Shown here in pieces: positions 26,323 to 35,631 of a stretch of DNA of 64,000 bases. Both the position numbers and the translations under genes were made by a program. The number at the start of each line of letters is the position of its first letter. Position 1 is the first letter of the stretch. The notes under the pieces were generated by a model. It was not told where the DNA came from. It did not search any database and saw nothing but the letters and a program-made list of their open reading frames with translations. Source of the DNA: Hydrotalea flava (GTDB taxonomy: Bacteria; Bacteroidota; Bacteroidia; Chitinophagales; Chitinophagaceae); the NCBI RefSeq assembly GCF_001623405.1, contig NZ_LUHG01000100.1, positions 186,001 to 250,000 of the forward strand, written 5' to 3'.

Positions 26323-27318
26323 TTATTTCCAAACACGTTGTATCGCTTGATTCAACAGCATTAAATCGGCCAGCACCATTGCTGTTACAGCTTCTAATAC
26401 TACCGGCACACGAAGTGCAATACACAAATCGTGACGGCCTTTTATAGAAAATGGCTCAACAGTATTGGTTTCCCAGTTGAGTGATTCCTGCTCCTTAGGT
26501 GTAGAAGAAGTTGGTTTAACAGCTACTCTAAATATGAGCGGATTATTATTCGTAATACCCCCAACCACACCTCCTGCATGATTGGTTTTTGTTGTTCCAT
26601 CTTCTGCAATGATGGTATCATTGTGTTCAGAACCAAACATTTTAGCCGCAGCAAAACCGGTTCCAAATTCAATACCACGTACGGCAGGAATGGCAAAAAC
26701 AGCATGCGCTAATAACGATTCTACTGAATCAAAAAAAGGCTCGCCAAGCCCCAAAGGCAAACCGGTTACCACACATTCTACAATTCCGCCTACAGAATCT
26801 TTGGCTGCTATCGCTTTTTCTAACCCTGCTTCGATGGATGAAAGGCCGCCAATTTCGGTAATGGTAGCCTTTACTGATATATGCTGCAATAATTTTTTTG
26901 CAATAACACCTGCCGCAACCAGACAAACTGTTAAGCGACCACTAAAATGTCCGCCGCCACGATAATCTTCAAAACCACCAAATTTTTGATGTGCCACAAA
27001 ATCAGCATGACCGGGCCTGGGAATGGCTCTTTGTTTAGCATAATCCGTACTACGTGTATTATTATTTTCAAATAAAATCGTTAAGGGTGCCCCTGTGGTA
27101 AAATCATTAAAAACGCCGCTTTTAATGATGGGCAAATCAGATTCCTGACGCGGAGTGGTTCCCTTTTGTACTCCACCCTTTCTTCTTTCAATATCTTCTA
27201 AAAAATCCTCTACCCGAAGTGGTAATCCTGCCGGTATCCCATCTATACATACACCCGCACTTTCGCCATGCGATTCGCCAAATATTTGTACCCTGAAAAT
27301 TCTGCCAAATGCGTTCAA
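26323..27318 (-). CDS. aroC: Chorismate synthase
   Basis: Last step of the shikimate pathway: 5-enolpyruvylshikimate-3-phosphate to chorismate, using reduced FMN. Visible signatures are FGESHGESAGVCIDG near the start, RPGHADFVAHQKFG with the first histidine, DYRGGGHFSGRLTVCLVAAG, and RHDLCIALRVPVVLEA at the end. With 331 residues it is slightly shorter than the 350-360 usual length, mainly at the C-terminus. The first codon is TTG (27318): the family start MNxFG aligns there, and no ATG lies close upstream. It follows aroA by 18 bases, in one transcript with aroB and aroA. Confidence 0.95.
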   Translation of the reverse strand: MNAFGRIFRVQIFGESHGESAGVCIDGIPAGLPLRVEDFLEDIERRKGGVQKGTTPRQESDLPIIKSGVFNDFTTGAPLTILFENNNTRSTDYAKQRAIPRPGHADFVAHQKFGGFEDYRGGGHFSGRLTVCLVAAGVIAKKLLQHISVKATITEIGGLSSIEAGLEKAIAAKDSVGGIVECVVTGLPLGLGEPFFDSVESLLAHAVFAIPAVRGIEFGTGFAAAKMFGSEHNDTIIAEDGTTKTNHAGGVVGGITNNNPLIFRVAVKPTSSTPKEQESLNWETNTVEPFSIKGRHDLCIALRVPVVLEAVTAMVLADLMLLNQAIQRVWK

Positions 27319-27336
27319 AGCCTGTAATTTTAATTG

Positions 27337-28617
27337 TTAATGATGTAAAGATACAACTGCGCCTAATGCAGAAATATGGTGATAAAAATCGGGGTAAGAT
27401 TTGTTAATAGCTTCTGCAGATTGAATCACTACCGGACCTGTTGCCTTTAAGGCAGCCAGGGCACATGCCATTGCAATACGATGATCATGCCACGAAGAAA
27501 CGGTTGAAGCAAGTAAATCATTCCCACCCTCTATTAACATTAAATTCCCCTGCAATTGAATGTGTACACCCATTTTCCAAAACTCTTCCTGCAAAGTAAG
27601 CGCTCTGTTACTTTCTTTATGTGTAAGCCGTTCAGTACCCTCAATAACGGTAGTGCCTTTGCAATAAGCTGCCAGAGCAACCAATGGCGGAAATAAATCC
27701 GGACAATCTGTTGCATTAAAATGAAATGCCTGAAGGTTGCTTTTCTGAATGTGAATTTGATTGGGTTCAATAGAAATAAGGCAACCGGTATCTATCAGTG
27801 CCTGCAATATAGCTTTATCGGCCTGTGTTGAATGAATATCTAATCCCTTAACAGTAATATTTCCCGCTATTGCACCGGCCACCAATAAAAAAGCCGCCCC
27901 ACTCCAATCGCCTTCTACTTCATATTCTACAATATTATTTTGTGAAGTAGCATGCCATGCTTTATCAAAATAAAAAGAAGTATATCCGTTATTCTTTGGT
28001 GTTTTTAAACCAAAGTGTTCCATTACTTTTAACGTTAAATCAATATAAGGTTTACTTTTTAAATTATTTACGGAAATGCTTACATCTTTAGCATCGGCAG
28101 CAGCATATGCCATTAATAAGCCCGTTAAAAACTGCGAGCTGAGGGTACCATCAATTGTAATATTGGCCGGTGTTAATGGGCCTGTGACCTGTATAGGTAA
28201 CTTGCCCTGATTGGTTTGTACTTTTACATTTAACTGTGGTAATATTTCATGAAAAAAATTCATGGGGCGCTGTAATAAGCTGCCTTCACCGGTAATAGAA
28301 ATGGCAGTAGTATTGAGAGCTATTAAAGGTGTAAACATTCTGATACCTAACCCACTTTCTCCACAATTCATTTGATGGGTATTGGCATGTATTCCTTTTG
28401 AAGCAATAATTAAACGGTTGTTTTCATTTTGAATAGTAGCCCCAAGCTGCTGAATTACCTGCAGTGCCGCTCTGTCATCATTTGAATAGCCAGGGTTATT
28501 TATAATACTGGTACCCGTTCTCACTAATGCTGCAGCACATGCTCTTTGCATAGAACTTTTAGAAGCAGGTGCCTGAAGAGTGCCTTTTATTTCAGAAGGA
28601 TGAATCGTTGCAATCAT
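27337..28617 (-). CDS. aroA: 3-phosphoshikimate 1-carboxyvinyltransferase (EPSP synthase)
   Basis: Sixth shikimate step: transfers the enolpyruvyl group of PEP to shikimate-3-phosphate. The 426 residues contain the substrate-binding PASKSSMQRA (Lys and Ser), GESGLGIRMFTPL for the phosphate, the central catalytic DCPDLFPPLVALA, and DHRIAMACALAAL at the end. Length is typical. The motifs differ from the glyphosate-sensitive class I consensus (the GNAGTAMR-like loop reads GESGLGIRM), as is common in Bacteroidota. Gap to aroB is 14 bases and to aroC 18 bases, consistent with an operon. Confidence 0.95.
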   Translation of the reverse strand: MIATIHPSEIKGTLQAPASKSSMQRACAAALVRTGTSIINNPGYSNDDRAALQVIQQLGATIQNENNRLIIASKGIHANTHQMNCGESGLGIRMFTPLIALNTTAISITGEGSLLQRPMNFFHEILPQLNVKVQTNQGKLPIQVTGPLTPANITIDGTLSSQFLTGLLMAYAAADAKDVSISVNNLKSKPYIDLTLKVMEHFGLKTPKNNGYTSFYFDKAWHATSQNNIVEYEVEGDWSGAAFLLVAGAIAGNITVKGLDIHSTQADKAILQALIDTGCLISIEPNQIHIQKSNLQAFHFNATDCPDLFPPLVALAAYCKGTTVIEGTERLTHKESNRALTLQEEFWKMGVHIQLQGNLMLIEGGNDLLASTVSSWHDHRIAMACALAALKATGPVVIQSAEAINKSYPDFYHHISALGAVVSLHH

Positions 28618-28631
28618 TGAATCAAATTAAA

Positions 28632-29651
28632 CTAAATTATTTTATAAATTTTTTCAAGATCTTTCAATGGAATGGGTAAAATAATACCCTTTCCAATTTT
28701 TTCAATCAGAATATAGTGAACAAACTCTTGCTGCCGTTTTTTATCCATTTGCAGCATATTCATTACCTTTTTTGTATCAAATACAAAATGAGTAGGCAGA
28801 CCATATTGGGTTAACAATGCCGATATACGTTCGGGCTGTTTAAAACCCAATATTTGTTGAGATAAAATGGCTGCATAGTGAATGCCAATTGCTACTGCAT
28901 GACCATGTGAAAGGCTATATTGGTTTTCAATGGCATGACCGAGTGTATGCCCCAGATTGAGTAATTTTCTTTCCCCTTTTTCAAATTCATCGGCTTTTAC
29001 AACCAACATTTTTAGCTGTACATTTTTTTGTATCAGCTCATTCAATTTTTGTTTGTTTTTCTTGAGTAAAGCAGGTGATAATTTTTCTAAATTTCTGAAC
29101 ATGGCTGCATTTTTAATACAGGCATGTTTAATAATTTCTGCAAAACCGTTCTGCCATTCTGCATCAGGAAGAGTTTTTAGAAAATGTGTATCATACAATA
29201 AAAATGCAGGTTGACGAATGGTGCCCATTAAATTTTTGTACAATCCAATATCAATCCCATTTTTTCCACCGATAGAGGCATCTACCATTGCCAGTAAAGT
29301 AGTTGGTACAAAACCAAAAGCCACACCACGCATATAAATGGCTGCAACAAAGCCTGTAATATCGGTAACAACGCCACCCCCTACACCAACCAATGTTGCT
29401 GTACGGTCGGCCTGCAACTGAATTAATTGTTCAATAATGTATTGAACTGTTGCTATGTTTTTGTGGGCCTCACCTGCAGGTATAACAATGGTTTTCCAAC
29501 CTTTAAAATAGGTTGTATGTAATGGAAAGATGTTGGTGTCGGTAATAATAAAAGTGTTTGCAGGTTTCAGCATTTGCTTCAATTGCCGGAATGATGCATC
29601 GAAATAAAAATCAGTATGTTGCTGATTGAATCGAACAGATTGATGCAGCAT
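28632..29651 (-). CDS. aroB: 3-dehydroquinate synthase
   Basis: Second shikimate step: cyclises DAHP to 3-dehydroquinate with NAD and a metal. The 339-residue protein shows IPAGEAHKN with the NAD-binding residues, VGVGGGVVTDITGFVAAIYMRGV (glycine-rich), PTTLLAMVDASIGGKNGID and the metal-binding histidines in LLNLGHTLGHAIE and HGHAVAIGIHYA. It begins the aroB-aroA-aroC run. The 151 bases before it contain a hairpin of 11 bp after the DAHP synthase gene and may hold a promoter, but no good TAnnTTTG element is seen. Confidence 0.95.
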   Translation of the reverse strand: MLHQSVRFNQQHTDFYFDASFRQLKQMLKPANTFIITDTNIFPLHTTYFKGWKTIVIPAGEAHKNIATVQYIIEQLIQLQADRTATLVGVGGGVVTDITGFVAAIYMRGVAFGFVPTTLLAMVDASIGGKNGIDIGLYKNLMGTIRQPAFLLYDTHFLKTLPDAEWQNGFAEIIKHACIKNAAMFRNLEKLSPALLKKNKQKLNELIQKNVQLKMLVVKADEFEKGERKLLNLGHTLGHAIENQYSLSHGHAVAIGIHYAAILSQQILGFKQPERISALLTQYGLPTHFVFDTKKVMNMLQMDKKRQQEFVHYILIEKIGKGIILPIPLKDLEKIYKII

Positions 29652-29760
29652 ATATAATTAGTTTATTAAATGTAAAAAAAACAAACAAGATGAGAATGTG
29701 TTTATTCATTAAAAATGGAACATATTACACCAAAGGTGAACAACAAATATGGCTATTATA

Positions 29761-29794
29761 CAAAACAGCCAATAACAATTGATGTTATTGGCTG
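29761..29794 (-). terminator. Hairpin after the DAHP synthase gene
   Basis: Perfect 11-bp stem CAGCCAATAAC with GTTATTGGCTG and a 7-base loop, followed in minus orientation by TTTTG. The short T-run suggests an attenuating or partial terminator between the DAHP synthase and aroB genes. Confidence 0.6.
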
Positions 29795-29802
29795 CCATTA
29801 AT

Positions 29803-30894
29803 TTAAGAATTCATGATTTTATTTTGATGGTTAATACTTTCCATGTGTACTGCATCAAAATAACGGGTAATAAATTCTTTGCTGAGGCCTAATTTTTCGC
29901 CTTTTGCATAAGCTCTTTCTAATATTGCATTCCATCTGTTGGTTTGAAGAATGGTGATATTGTTTTCTTTTTTGTAAAGGCCAATTTTTTCGGCTGCCTT
30001 CATACGTTGACCCAGAATTTGCATCAGTTCATCATCCAGATGATTAATTTGTTGACGCAATTTTTCTAATGCTGCATGGTATTCTTCAGATGGTACATCT
30101 TCTTTTCTCCAGTTAATATTGCCAATCATTTCTCCCAACCGTTCGGGGGTTATTTGCTGTTTGGCATCACTCCATGCATTATCAGGATCAATGTGGCTTT
30201 CAATAATTAACCCATCATAATCCAAATCAATAGCAGTTTGCGCAACATCCTGTAAAATATCGCGCCTGCCGGAGATATGAGAAGGATCATTAATCATTAA
30301 CATGCCGGGATTTCTTCTTTTCATTTCAATAGCCAAATGCCACATGGGTGCATTTCTATATTCTGTATTACCATAAGAACTAAAACCACGATGTATTAAT
30401 CCAATATTTTGAATACCGGCTTTGGCAATGCGTTCTACTGCCCCTGTCCATAATTCCAGATCGGGATTAATTGGATTTTTAATTAATACCGGAATATCAA
30501 CACCGCGCAATGCATCAGCAACTTCCTGTACACTAAAAGGATTAACGGTTGTACGTGCACCAATCCAGAGTACATCTACATCAAAATTAAGCGCATCTTC
30601 TACCTGTTTGGCAGTAGCTACTTCCACCGTGGTAAATAATCCGGTAATTTTTTTAGCTTGTAATAACCACGGCAATCCCTTTACGCCAATTCCTTCAAAT
30701 TGTCCGGGACGTGTACGGGGCTTCCAAATTCCAGCCCTTAACATATCTACCTTTCCCGTTGCGGCCAAACGGGTTGCGGTTTCTAATACCTGTTGTTCTG
30801 TTTCAGCGCTACATGGGCCACTAATAATGAGTGGGCGCTTTTGCCACACATCCATGATGTTTTTTGTTTGTTGGGTTGCCTGCTCCATCTTCAT
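29803..30894 (-). CDS. DAHP synthase/chorismate mutase fusion
   Basis: Bifunctional enzyme (363 residues). The N-terminal domain (about 10-260) is a type I-beta DAHP synthase (KDPG-aldolase-like), joining PEP and erythrose-4-phosphate: SGPCSAET, RAGIWKPRTRPGQFEG, WIGARTTVNPFSV, KNPINPD and NDPSHISGRRD carry the metal and phosphate ligands. The C-terminal part (about 270-355) is an AroQ-type chorismate mutase helix bundle: ALEKLRQQINHLDDELMQILGQRMKAAEKIGLYKKEN. Bacteroidota have this DAHPS-first order, in which the mutase domain also acts as a sensor for prephenate. It ties pathway entry to the Phe/Tyr branch. Transcribed after deaD with an 87-base gap. Confidence 0.95.
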   Translation of the reverse strand: MKMEQATQQTKNIMDVWQKRPLIISGPCSAETEQQVLETATRLAATGKVDMLRAGIWKPRTRPGQFEGIGVKGLPWLLQAKKITGLFTTVEVATAKQVEDALNFDVDVLWIGARTTVNPFSVQEVADALRGVDIPVLIKNPINPDLELWTGAVERIAKAGIQNIGLIHRGFSSYGNTEYRNAPMWHLAIEMKRRNPGMLMINDPSHISGRRDILQDVAQTAIDLDYDGLIIESHIDPDNAWSDAKQQITPERLGEMIGNINWRKEDVPSEEYHAALEKLRQQINHLDDELMQILGQRMKAAEKIGLYKKENNITILQTNRWNAILERAYAKGEKLGLSKEFITRYFDAVHMESINHQNKIMNS

Positions 30895-30981
30895 TCAAAT
30901 TGTAAGTGATGATTAATTGGTTGTTACAGCAAAAAATAGAATAATTGTTGACCGCACTAATCTATTTATTTGCAAAAAAAT

Positions 30982-32655
30982 TTATCGCTCATTGGCTTCA
31001 TTCATTCTGATTTTGCGGCCACGATAGTTTTTACCATCAATGGCTTTGATCATTTTAGCAGCAGATTTTTTTTCAATTTCAATCCAGCTGTTCATATCTC
31101 TTAAATCAATTCTGCCTAAAACATCTTTTTTCAAATCGCTCATATCTAAAATAAACTGAAGAAAACTGGCTTTATAAAAGCCATCTTTACTTCCCAGATT
31201 AATGAATAAGCGAGTGGTATCTGCACCAGACAAATTACTATGCCTGTCTGAAGCACCTCTTCTGCCATTTTCGTTATTACCGGTTACAGCATTGCGCCCT
31301 ACTGGTTCCCTTCTTTCTCGTTTAGCTTCTCTTAAGTTTAAATCTTCTGCGTTTTCATAATATTTAAGGAAACGGTCAAACTCTAATGCTGCAATTCGGG
31401 TTAAAACTTCTTCTTTTGTTATGTCGGCAAATTTTTCACGCAGCATGGGTAAATAGGATGCATACCTGTCGTTTGATACATCGGTTTGCAACAATTTATC
31501 CATGAAGGCATAAAATTGTTTACGGCAAACATCTTTACCGGTGGGTAATTCTAATTTATGGAAAGTTGTTTGTACCAATTTCTCAATTGAACGTATTTTG
31601 TATACTTCCTTTACATGTATTAAACTCATGCAAATACCGGTACTTCCTGCACGGCCGGTTCTACCACTACGGTGGGTATATACTTCAATATCATCAGGCA
31701 AATCGTAGTTAATAACATGGGTAATTTCTTTTACATCAATTCCCCTTGCTGCCACATCGGTGGCTACTAATAACTGTAATGCCTTTTCTCTGAATTCGCC
31801 CATTACTTTATCGCGTTGTTGTTGTGATAAATCGCCATGCAAGGCATCAATATCATACCCGTCACGGGTTAATTTTTCAGAGATAGATTGTGCTTCGGCT
31901 TTGGTTCTGGTAAAAATGATGCCGTAAATACCGGGATTAAAATCAATTAACCTTTTCAATGCTTCATATTTGTGATGTGCATTTACCACATAATACTGAT
32001 GGTCGATATTTTTATTGGTTGTATTTACTTTACCCACGGTAATTTCAAAAGGTTCTTTCATGTAGCGTTTACTAACCTTTTTAATTTCGGGAGGCATGGT
32101 AGCGCTAAACAACCAGGTAGATTCTCTTTTGGGTGTATTTTCCAGAATGAACTCAATATCATCTTTAAAGCCCATGTTCAACATTTCATCGGCTTCATCT
32201 AATACCACATAACTGATTTGTTCTAAGTTAATGGCTTTTCTTTCAATTAAATCGATTAAACGGCCAGGTGTTGCAACTACTATGTGCACACCTTTTTTCA
32301 GGTCGCGAATTTGCAAGCCAATGGAGGCGCCTCCATATACTGCCACTACCTGAATGTTTTGTTTAAATTTTTTAAACAATTGAATTTCGCTTACAATTTG
32401 CAGGCAAAGTTCTCTTGTAGGGCATACAACCAATGCCTGGGGGTATTTCTGATTTTCGTTAATTAACTGAAGTAAGGGCAATCCAAATGCTGCAGTTTTA
32501 CCGGTTCCGGTTTGTGCCAATCCAATTAAATCTTTTGTTCCACTCAATAAAACCGGAATTGCTTTTTCCTGTATGGCTGTAGGATTCACGAATCCTAATG
32601 ATTCAGTAGCCTTTACTAAATTTTCTTCTAATCCTAACGCTTCAAATGTTATCAT
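30982..32655 (-). CDS. deaD: DEAD-box RNA helicase with DbpA-type RNA-binding domain
   Basis: ATP-dependent RNA helicase of 557 residues, likely for ribosome assembly or mRNA turnover, also in the cold. Motifs in order: Q motif TAIQEKAIP, I AQTGTGKT, Ia PTRELCLQ, II DEAD in VLDEADEML, III SAT, and VI HRSGRTGRAG. After the helicase core (about 1-370) comes a linker and, at about 470-550, a DbpA RNA-binding domain (TRLFINLGSKDGFYKASFLQFIL), as in DeaD/CsdA and DbpA. It sits inside the aromatic gene block on the same strand, but has its own -7 element, so it may be transcribed from there. Its presence in this block has no obvious functional link. Confidence 0.93.
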   Translation of the reverse strand: MITFEALGLEENLVKATESLGFVNPTAIQEKAIPVLLSGTKDLIGLAQTGTGKTAAFGLPLLQLINENQKYPQALVVCPTRELCLQIVSEIQLFKKFKQNIQVVAVYGGASIGLQIRDLKKGVHIVVATPGRLIDLIERKAINLEQISYVVLDEADEMLNMGFKDDIEFILENTPKRESTWLFSATMPPEIKKVSKRYMKEPFEITVGKVNTTNKNIDHQYYVVNAHHKYEALKRLIDFNPGIYGIIFTRTKAEAQSISEKLTRDGYDIDALHGDLSQQQRDKVMGEFREKALQLLVATDVAARGIDVKEITHVINYDLPDDIEVYTHRSGRTGRAGSTGICMSLIHVKEVYKIRSIEKLVQTTFHKLELPTGKDVCRKQFYAFMDKLLQTDVSNDRYASYLPMLREKFADITKEEVLTRIAALEFDRFLKYYENAEDLNLREAKRERREPVGRNAVTGNNENGRRGASDRHSNLSGADTTRLFINLGSKDGFYKASFLQFILDMSDLKKDVLGRIDLRDMNSWIEIEKKSAAKMIKAIDGKNYRGRKIRMNEANER

Positions 32656-32673
32656 GTATTCTTAAATTTTGTG

Positions 32674-32681
32674 CAAAGGTA
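32674..32681 (-). promoter_or_regulatory. -7 promoter element of deaD
   Basis: Minus-strand TACCTTTG matches TAnnTTTG, 18 bases before the deaD ATG. The 112-base gap after tyrA has no terminator, so readthrough from tyrA is possible as well. Confidence 0.55.
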
Positions 32682-32767
32682 GATTATATTATCCCCTTGC
32701 TTTGTTTTGTTTATGTAACTTGCACAGTGCGCTATTTCATTTTTAAAGCGTTTTGTGCCTTCCGTTT

Positions 32768-33616
32768 TTATTGAAGAATGCGTTTTATTTTATTAGCATT
32801 CTCCATTAATTCTATTAAATAGGTATAATTTTCTTTTTCCAGACAGGCTTTAAATTTTCTCAATTGTACAATATGCTCATTCAGTACATCCAGCACATTT
32901 TCTCTGTTTTGCATAAATATGGGCCCCCACATAGCGGGATTACTTTTAGCCAACCGAACTGTACTTTCAAAACCACCACCGGCCAAATCAAAAATGGCAT
33001 CTTCTTCTTTTTCTTTTTCCAACACAGTATTTGCCAATGCAAATGAGGTGATGTGTGAGATATGACTTACATAAGCCGCATGCACATCGTGTGCATCGGG
33101 AGCCATATACACCAAATGCATTCCTAATGCTTTGTACACCCCTTCCATTTTTTGCACAGCTAAACCATCTGACAATTCTTTTTCACATATAACACAGGAC
33201 CGGCCTGCAAAAGCATCGTGTACAGCTGCCTCGGGGCCACTGTATTCTGTACCCCACATAGGATGTGTTGCCACCAGTCTGCGCCGCATGGGATGCTCTT
33301 GCACTGCTTTACAAAGTGCCATTTTGGTGGAGCCTGCATCGGCAACAATTTGTTGATCATTGATTTGATCTAAAATATCCACAACAACAGGAATGGTAAC
33401 ATCCACCGGGATGGCCACATAAATTAAATCGCTTTTTTGGATTGCCTCTTTTAAAGGAAGTGCCTCATCTATCAATCCTAATTGAAGCGCTTTTTGTTCA
33501 CTTTCCCTGGTTCTGCTAACGCCAATAATATGTTTGGCCATACCCTTTTCTTTTAAGGCAATGGCAAAAGATCCGCTGATTAATCCAACACCTACTATTG
33601 TTACATTGTTAAACAT
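32768..33616 (-). CDS. tyrA: Prephenate dehydrogenase
   Basis: Oxidises prephenate to 4-hydroxyphenylpyruvate, the Tyr branch. The 282-residue protein starts with a Rossmann fold, MFNNVTIVGVGLISGSFAIAL (GxGxxxG), followed by the NAD-specific region, and contains the catalytic histidine segment VATHPMWGTEYSGPEAA; DAHDVHAAYVSHISHITSFALA is the conserved helical part. No ACT or chorismate mutase domain is attached. Gap to the aminotransferase gene is only 8 bases, so they are in one operon, under the Phe/Tyr attenuator upstream of pheA. Confidence 0.93.
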   Translation of the reverse strand: MFNNVTIVGVGLISGSFAIALKEKGMAKHIIGVSRTRESEQKALQLGLIDEALPLKEAIQKSDLIYVAIPVDVTIPVVVDILDQINDQQIVADAGSTKMALCKAVQEHPMRRRLVATHPMWGTEYSGPEAAVHDAFAGRSCVICEKELSDGLAVQKMEGVYKALGMHLVYMAPDAHDVHAAYVSHISHITSFALANTVLEKEKEEDAIFDLAGGGFESTVRLAKSNPAMWGPIFMQNRENVLDVLNEHIVQLRKFKACLEKENYTYLIELMENANKIKRILQ

Positions 33617-33624
33617 GAGTTCAT

Positions 33625-34788
33625 TTACTTAATTCGATGAATGGCTTCCATTAATTTTTCTTCTGTTGCACAAAGGCTTATCCGTACATATTGATTACCT
33701 GCTGTTCCAAAAATACCTCCCGGTGTAATAAAAATTCCGGCATTGTATAAAACGAAATCACTTAAATCAAAACCATCTTTTACATGCTTAGGAACAGCTG
33801 CCCAAACAAATAACCCCACCTGATTTTTTTGATAGGTGCATTGCAATAAATCGAGTAATTCAAAAACCTTCTCCCTGCGTTTGGTATAAACTTTATTCAA
33901 CTCCATAAACCAATCTTTCCCTAATGAAAGTGCTTTTGCAGCGGCTAATTGTAATGGCAAAAACATGCCACTATCCATATTACTTTTAAAGCGCAATACT
34001 TCATCAATTCTTTCTTTCCTGCCACACAACATTCCCACACGCCACCCGGCCATATTATGGCTTTTGCTTAATGAATTTAATTCTATCACTACATCTTTGG
34101 CCCCATTCACCTGTAGCATACTAACCGGATGTTCATTCAAAATAAAACTGTAGGGATTATCGTGAACAATTAAAATTTGATGCCGGTGTGCAAATACTAC
34201 CATTTTTTCAAATAAGGCCAAATGCCCGTTCTGACCTGTAGGCATGTGCGGGTAGTTTACAAACATTAACTTCACCTTCGACAAGTCTTCTTGCGCCAAT
34301 GCGTTGAAATCTGGTGCCCAGTTTGCTTGTTCCTTCATTTCATAATTTCTGCAAATACCACCTGCTAACGTAACTGCACTGCTGTAGGTTGGATAACCAG
34401 GATTAGGAACCAAAACTTCATCTCCCGGGTTCAGATAGGTCATGCAAATATGCATTAACCCCTCTTTGCTGCCTATTAGTGGTAAAATTTCCGTCTCGGA
34501 ATCTAAATCAACCCGATACCATACCTTATACCAGTCGGCAATTGCCTTTTGCAATACCGGTGAGCCCTTGTATGATTGATAGCCATGTACATTGGGCAAA
34601 ACTGCATTTTGTTGCAATGCAGCAATTACATCTGGATGCGGAGGCATATCAGGACTGCCAATACCCAAATTAATAATTTGCTTCCCTTCGCGGTTCAAAG
34701 TATCTATTTCTCTGAGTTTACCGGAAAAATAATATTCTCCCACTCCCTGTAATCTGTCTGCAATGGGTATCATATTAAATATTTCCAT
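33625..34788 (-). CDS. PLP-dependent aminotransferase (class I/II), aromatic operon
   Basis: Fold type I aminotransferase, 387 residues. The Schiff-base lysine is Lys242 in SLSKSHNMAGWRVG. Other family marks are NPGYPTYSSA, the NYPHMPTG loop (NNPTG-like) and IVHDNPYSF. It lies between pheA and tyrA, overlapping the pheA end by 14 bases, which shows translational coupling. It probably gives phenylalanine and tyrosine from the keto acids made by PheA and TyrA. Sequence alone resembles the aspartate/LL-diaminopimelate group as well, so substrate choice is inferred from context. An in-frame Met at residue 6 would place the start just after the pheA stop codon. Confidence 0.88.
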   Translation of the reverse strand: MEIFNMIPIADRLQGVGEYYFSGKLREIDTLNREGKQIINLGIGSPDMPPHPDVIAALQQNAVLPNVHGYQSYKGSPVLQKAIADWYKVWYRVDLDSETEILPLIGSKEGLMHICMTYLNPGDEVLVPNPGYPTYSSAVTLAGGICRNYEMKEQANWAPDFNALAQEDLSKVKLMFVNYPHMPTGQNGHLALFEKMVVFAHRHQILIVHDNPYSFILNEHPVSMLQVNGAKDVVIELNSLSKSHNMAGWRVGMLCGRKERIDEVLRFKSNMDSGMFLPLQLAAAKALSLGKDWFMELNKVYTKRREKVFELLDLLQCTYQKNQVGLFVWAAVPKHVKDGFDLSDFVLYNAGIFITPGGIFGTAGNQYVRISLCATEEKLMEAIHRIK

Positions 34789-35602
34789 TTTTATAAATAC
34801 CGAAATTTTTAAACATATCGATATGAGGCTTCAAAAGTTTTAATACTTTATTCAATTCGTTTACATTTTCAAATTCCATATCAGCATAAAAGCTGTACTT
34901 AAAATTAGTACCGGCAATAGGCATACTTTGCAGCTTACTTAAATTGATGCCATTATCGGCAATAATGGTGAGCACTTTAGCCAGACTTCCTTTTGTATGA
35001 TCGGTTGCAAAGTGAACGGTTGCTTTGTTTGCATCGGCAGCCTCGGTTGCATCCTCTGTACGTTCTACTACCAGGAAACGGGTGTAATTATTTTTCTGTG
35101 TTTGAATATTGGGGGCAATGATATCCAATTCATACAATTCTGCTGCCAATGAACTGGCAATAGCTGCAATCGCTTTTTTATGTTGTGTACTTAAAATCTG
35201 TGCGCTTAATGCAGTATCTTCCGTTTCAACCAATTTCCAGTTATGTTTTTCTAAAAACTCCAAACATTGCTGAATAGCCATGGGATGTGAATGCACTTCT
35301 TTAATATCTTCTAACCGAACACCCGGATCAACCATAAGGTGTTGCTTAACCGGCAAATACACTTCTCCGGTAATTTGCAGATTACCTTTCTGCAATAATC
35401 CGTAATTGGGTAATATGCTACCCACAATAGAATTTTCAATAGCCATTATACCACCATTACTTTCCTTTTTGGTGCCGGCTATTTTTACCAGATCTTTAAA
35501 TGTGGCACATGCTATAATTTCTACATTTTTACCGAAGTATTCGATGGCAGCCATGTGATGAAAACTGCCTTCATAACCCTGAATTGCTATTTTTTTTTTC
35601 AT
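34775..35602 (-). CDS. pheA: Prephenate dehydratase
   Basis: Converts prephenate to phenylpyruvate, the Phe branch. The 275 residues hold a PDT domain (about 1-180) with the catalytic TRF motif at residues 174-176 (NNYTRFLVV), GYEGSFHHMAA at the start and AIENSIVGS. A C-terminal ACT domain (about 190-270; KGSLAKVLTIIADNGINLSKLQSMP) binds phenylalanine for feedback inhibition. No chorismate mutase domain is present; that activity is in the DAHP synthase fusion downstream. First gene of the operon, its ATG lies five bases after the T-run of the attenuator terminator. Confidence 0.94.
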   Translation of the reverse strand: MKKKIAIQGYEGSFHHMAAIEYFGKNVEIIACATFKDLVKIAGTKKESNGGIMAIENSIVGSILPNYGLLQKGNLQITGEVYLPVKQHLMVDPGVRLEDIKEVHSHPMAIQQCLEFLEKHNWKLVETEDTALSAQILSTQHKKAIAAIASSLAAELYELDIIAPNIQTQKNNYTRFLVVERTEDATEAADANKATVHFATDHTKGSLAKVLTIIADNGINLSKLQSMPIAGTNFKYSFYADMEFENVNELNKVLKLLKPHIDMFKNFGIYKNGNI

Positions 35603-35607
35603 AAAAT

Positions 35608-35631
35608 AAAAAATCCCGGCTTTAGGCCGGG
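35608..35631 (-). terminator. Attenuator terminator hairpin before pheA
   Basis: In minus orientation CCCGGC (35631-35626), loop CTAAA, GCCGGG (35620-35615), then A and six T (35613-35608). The T-run ends five bases before the pheA ATG. The left arm is shared with the antiterminator. Confidence 0.88.
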
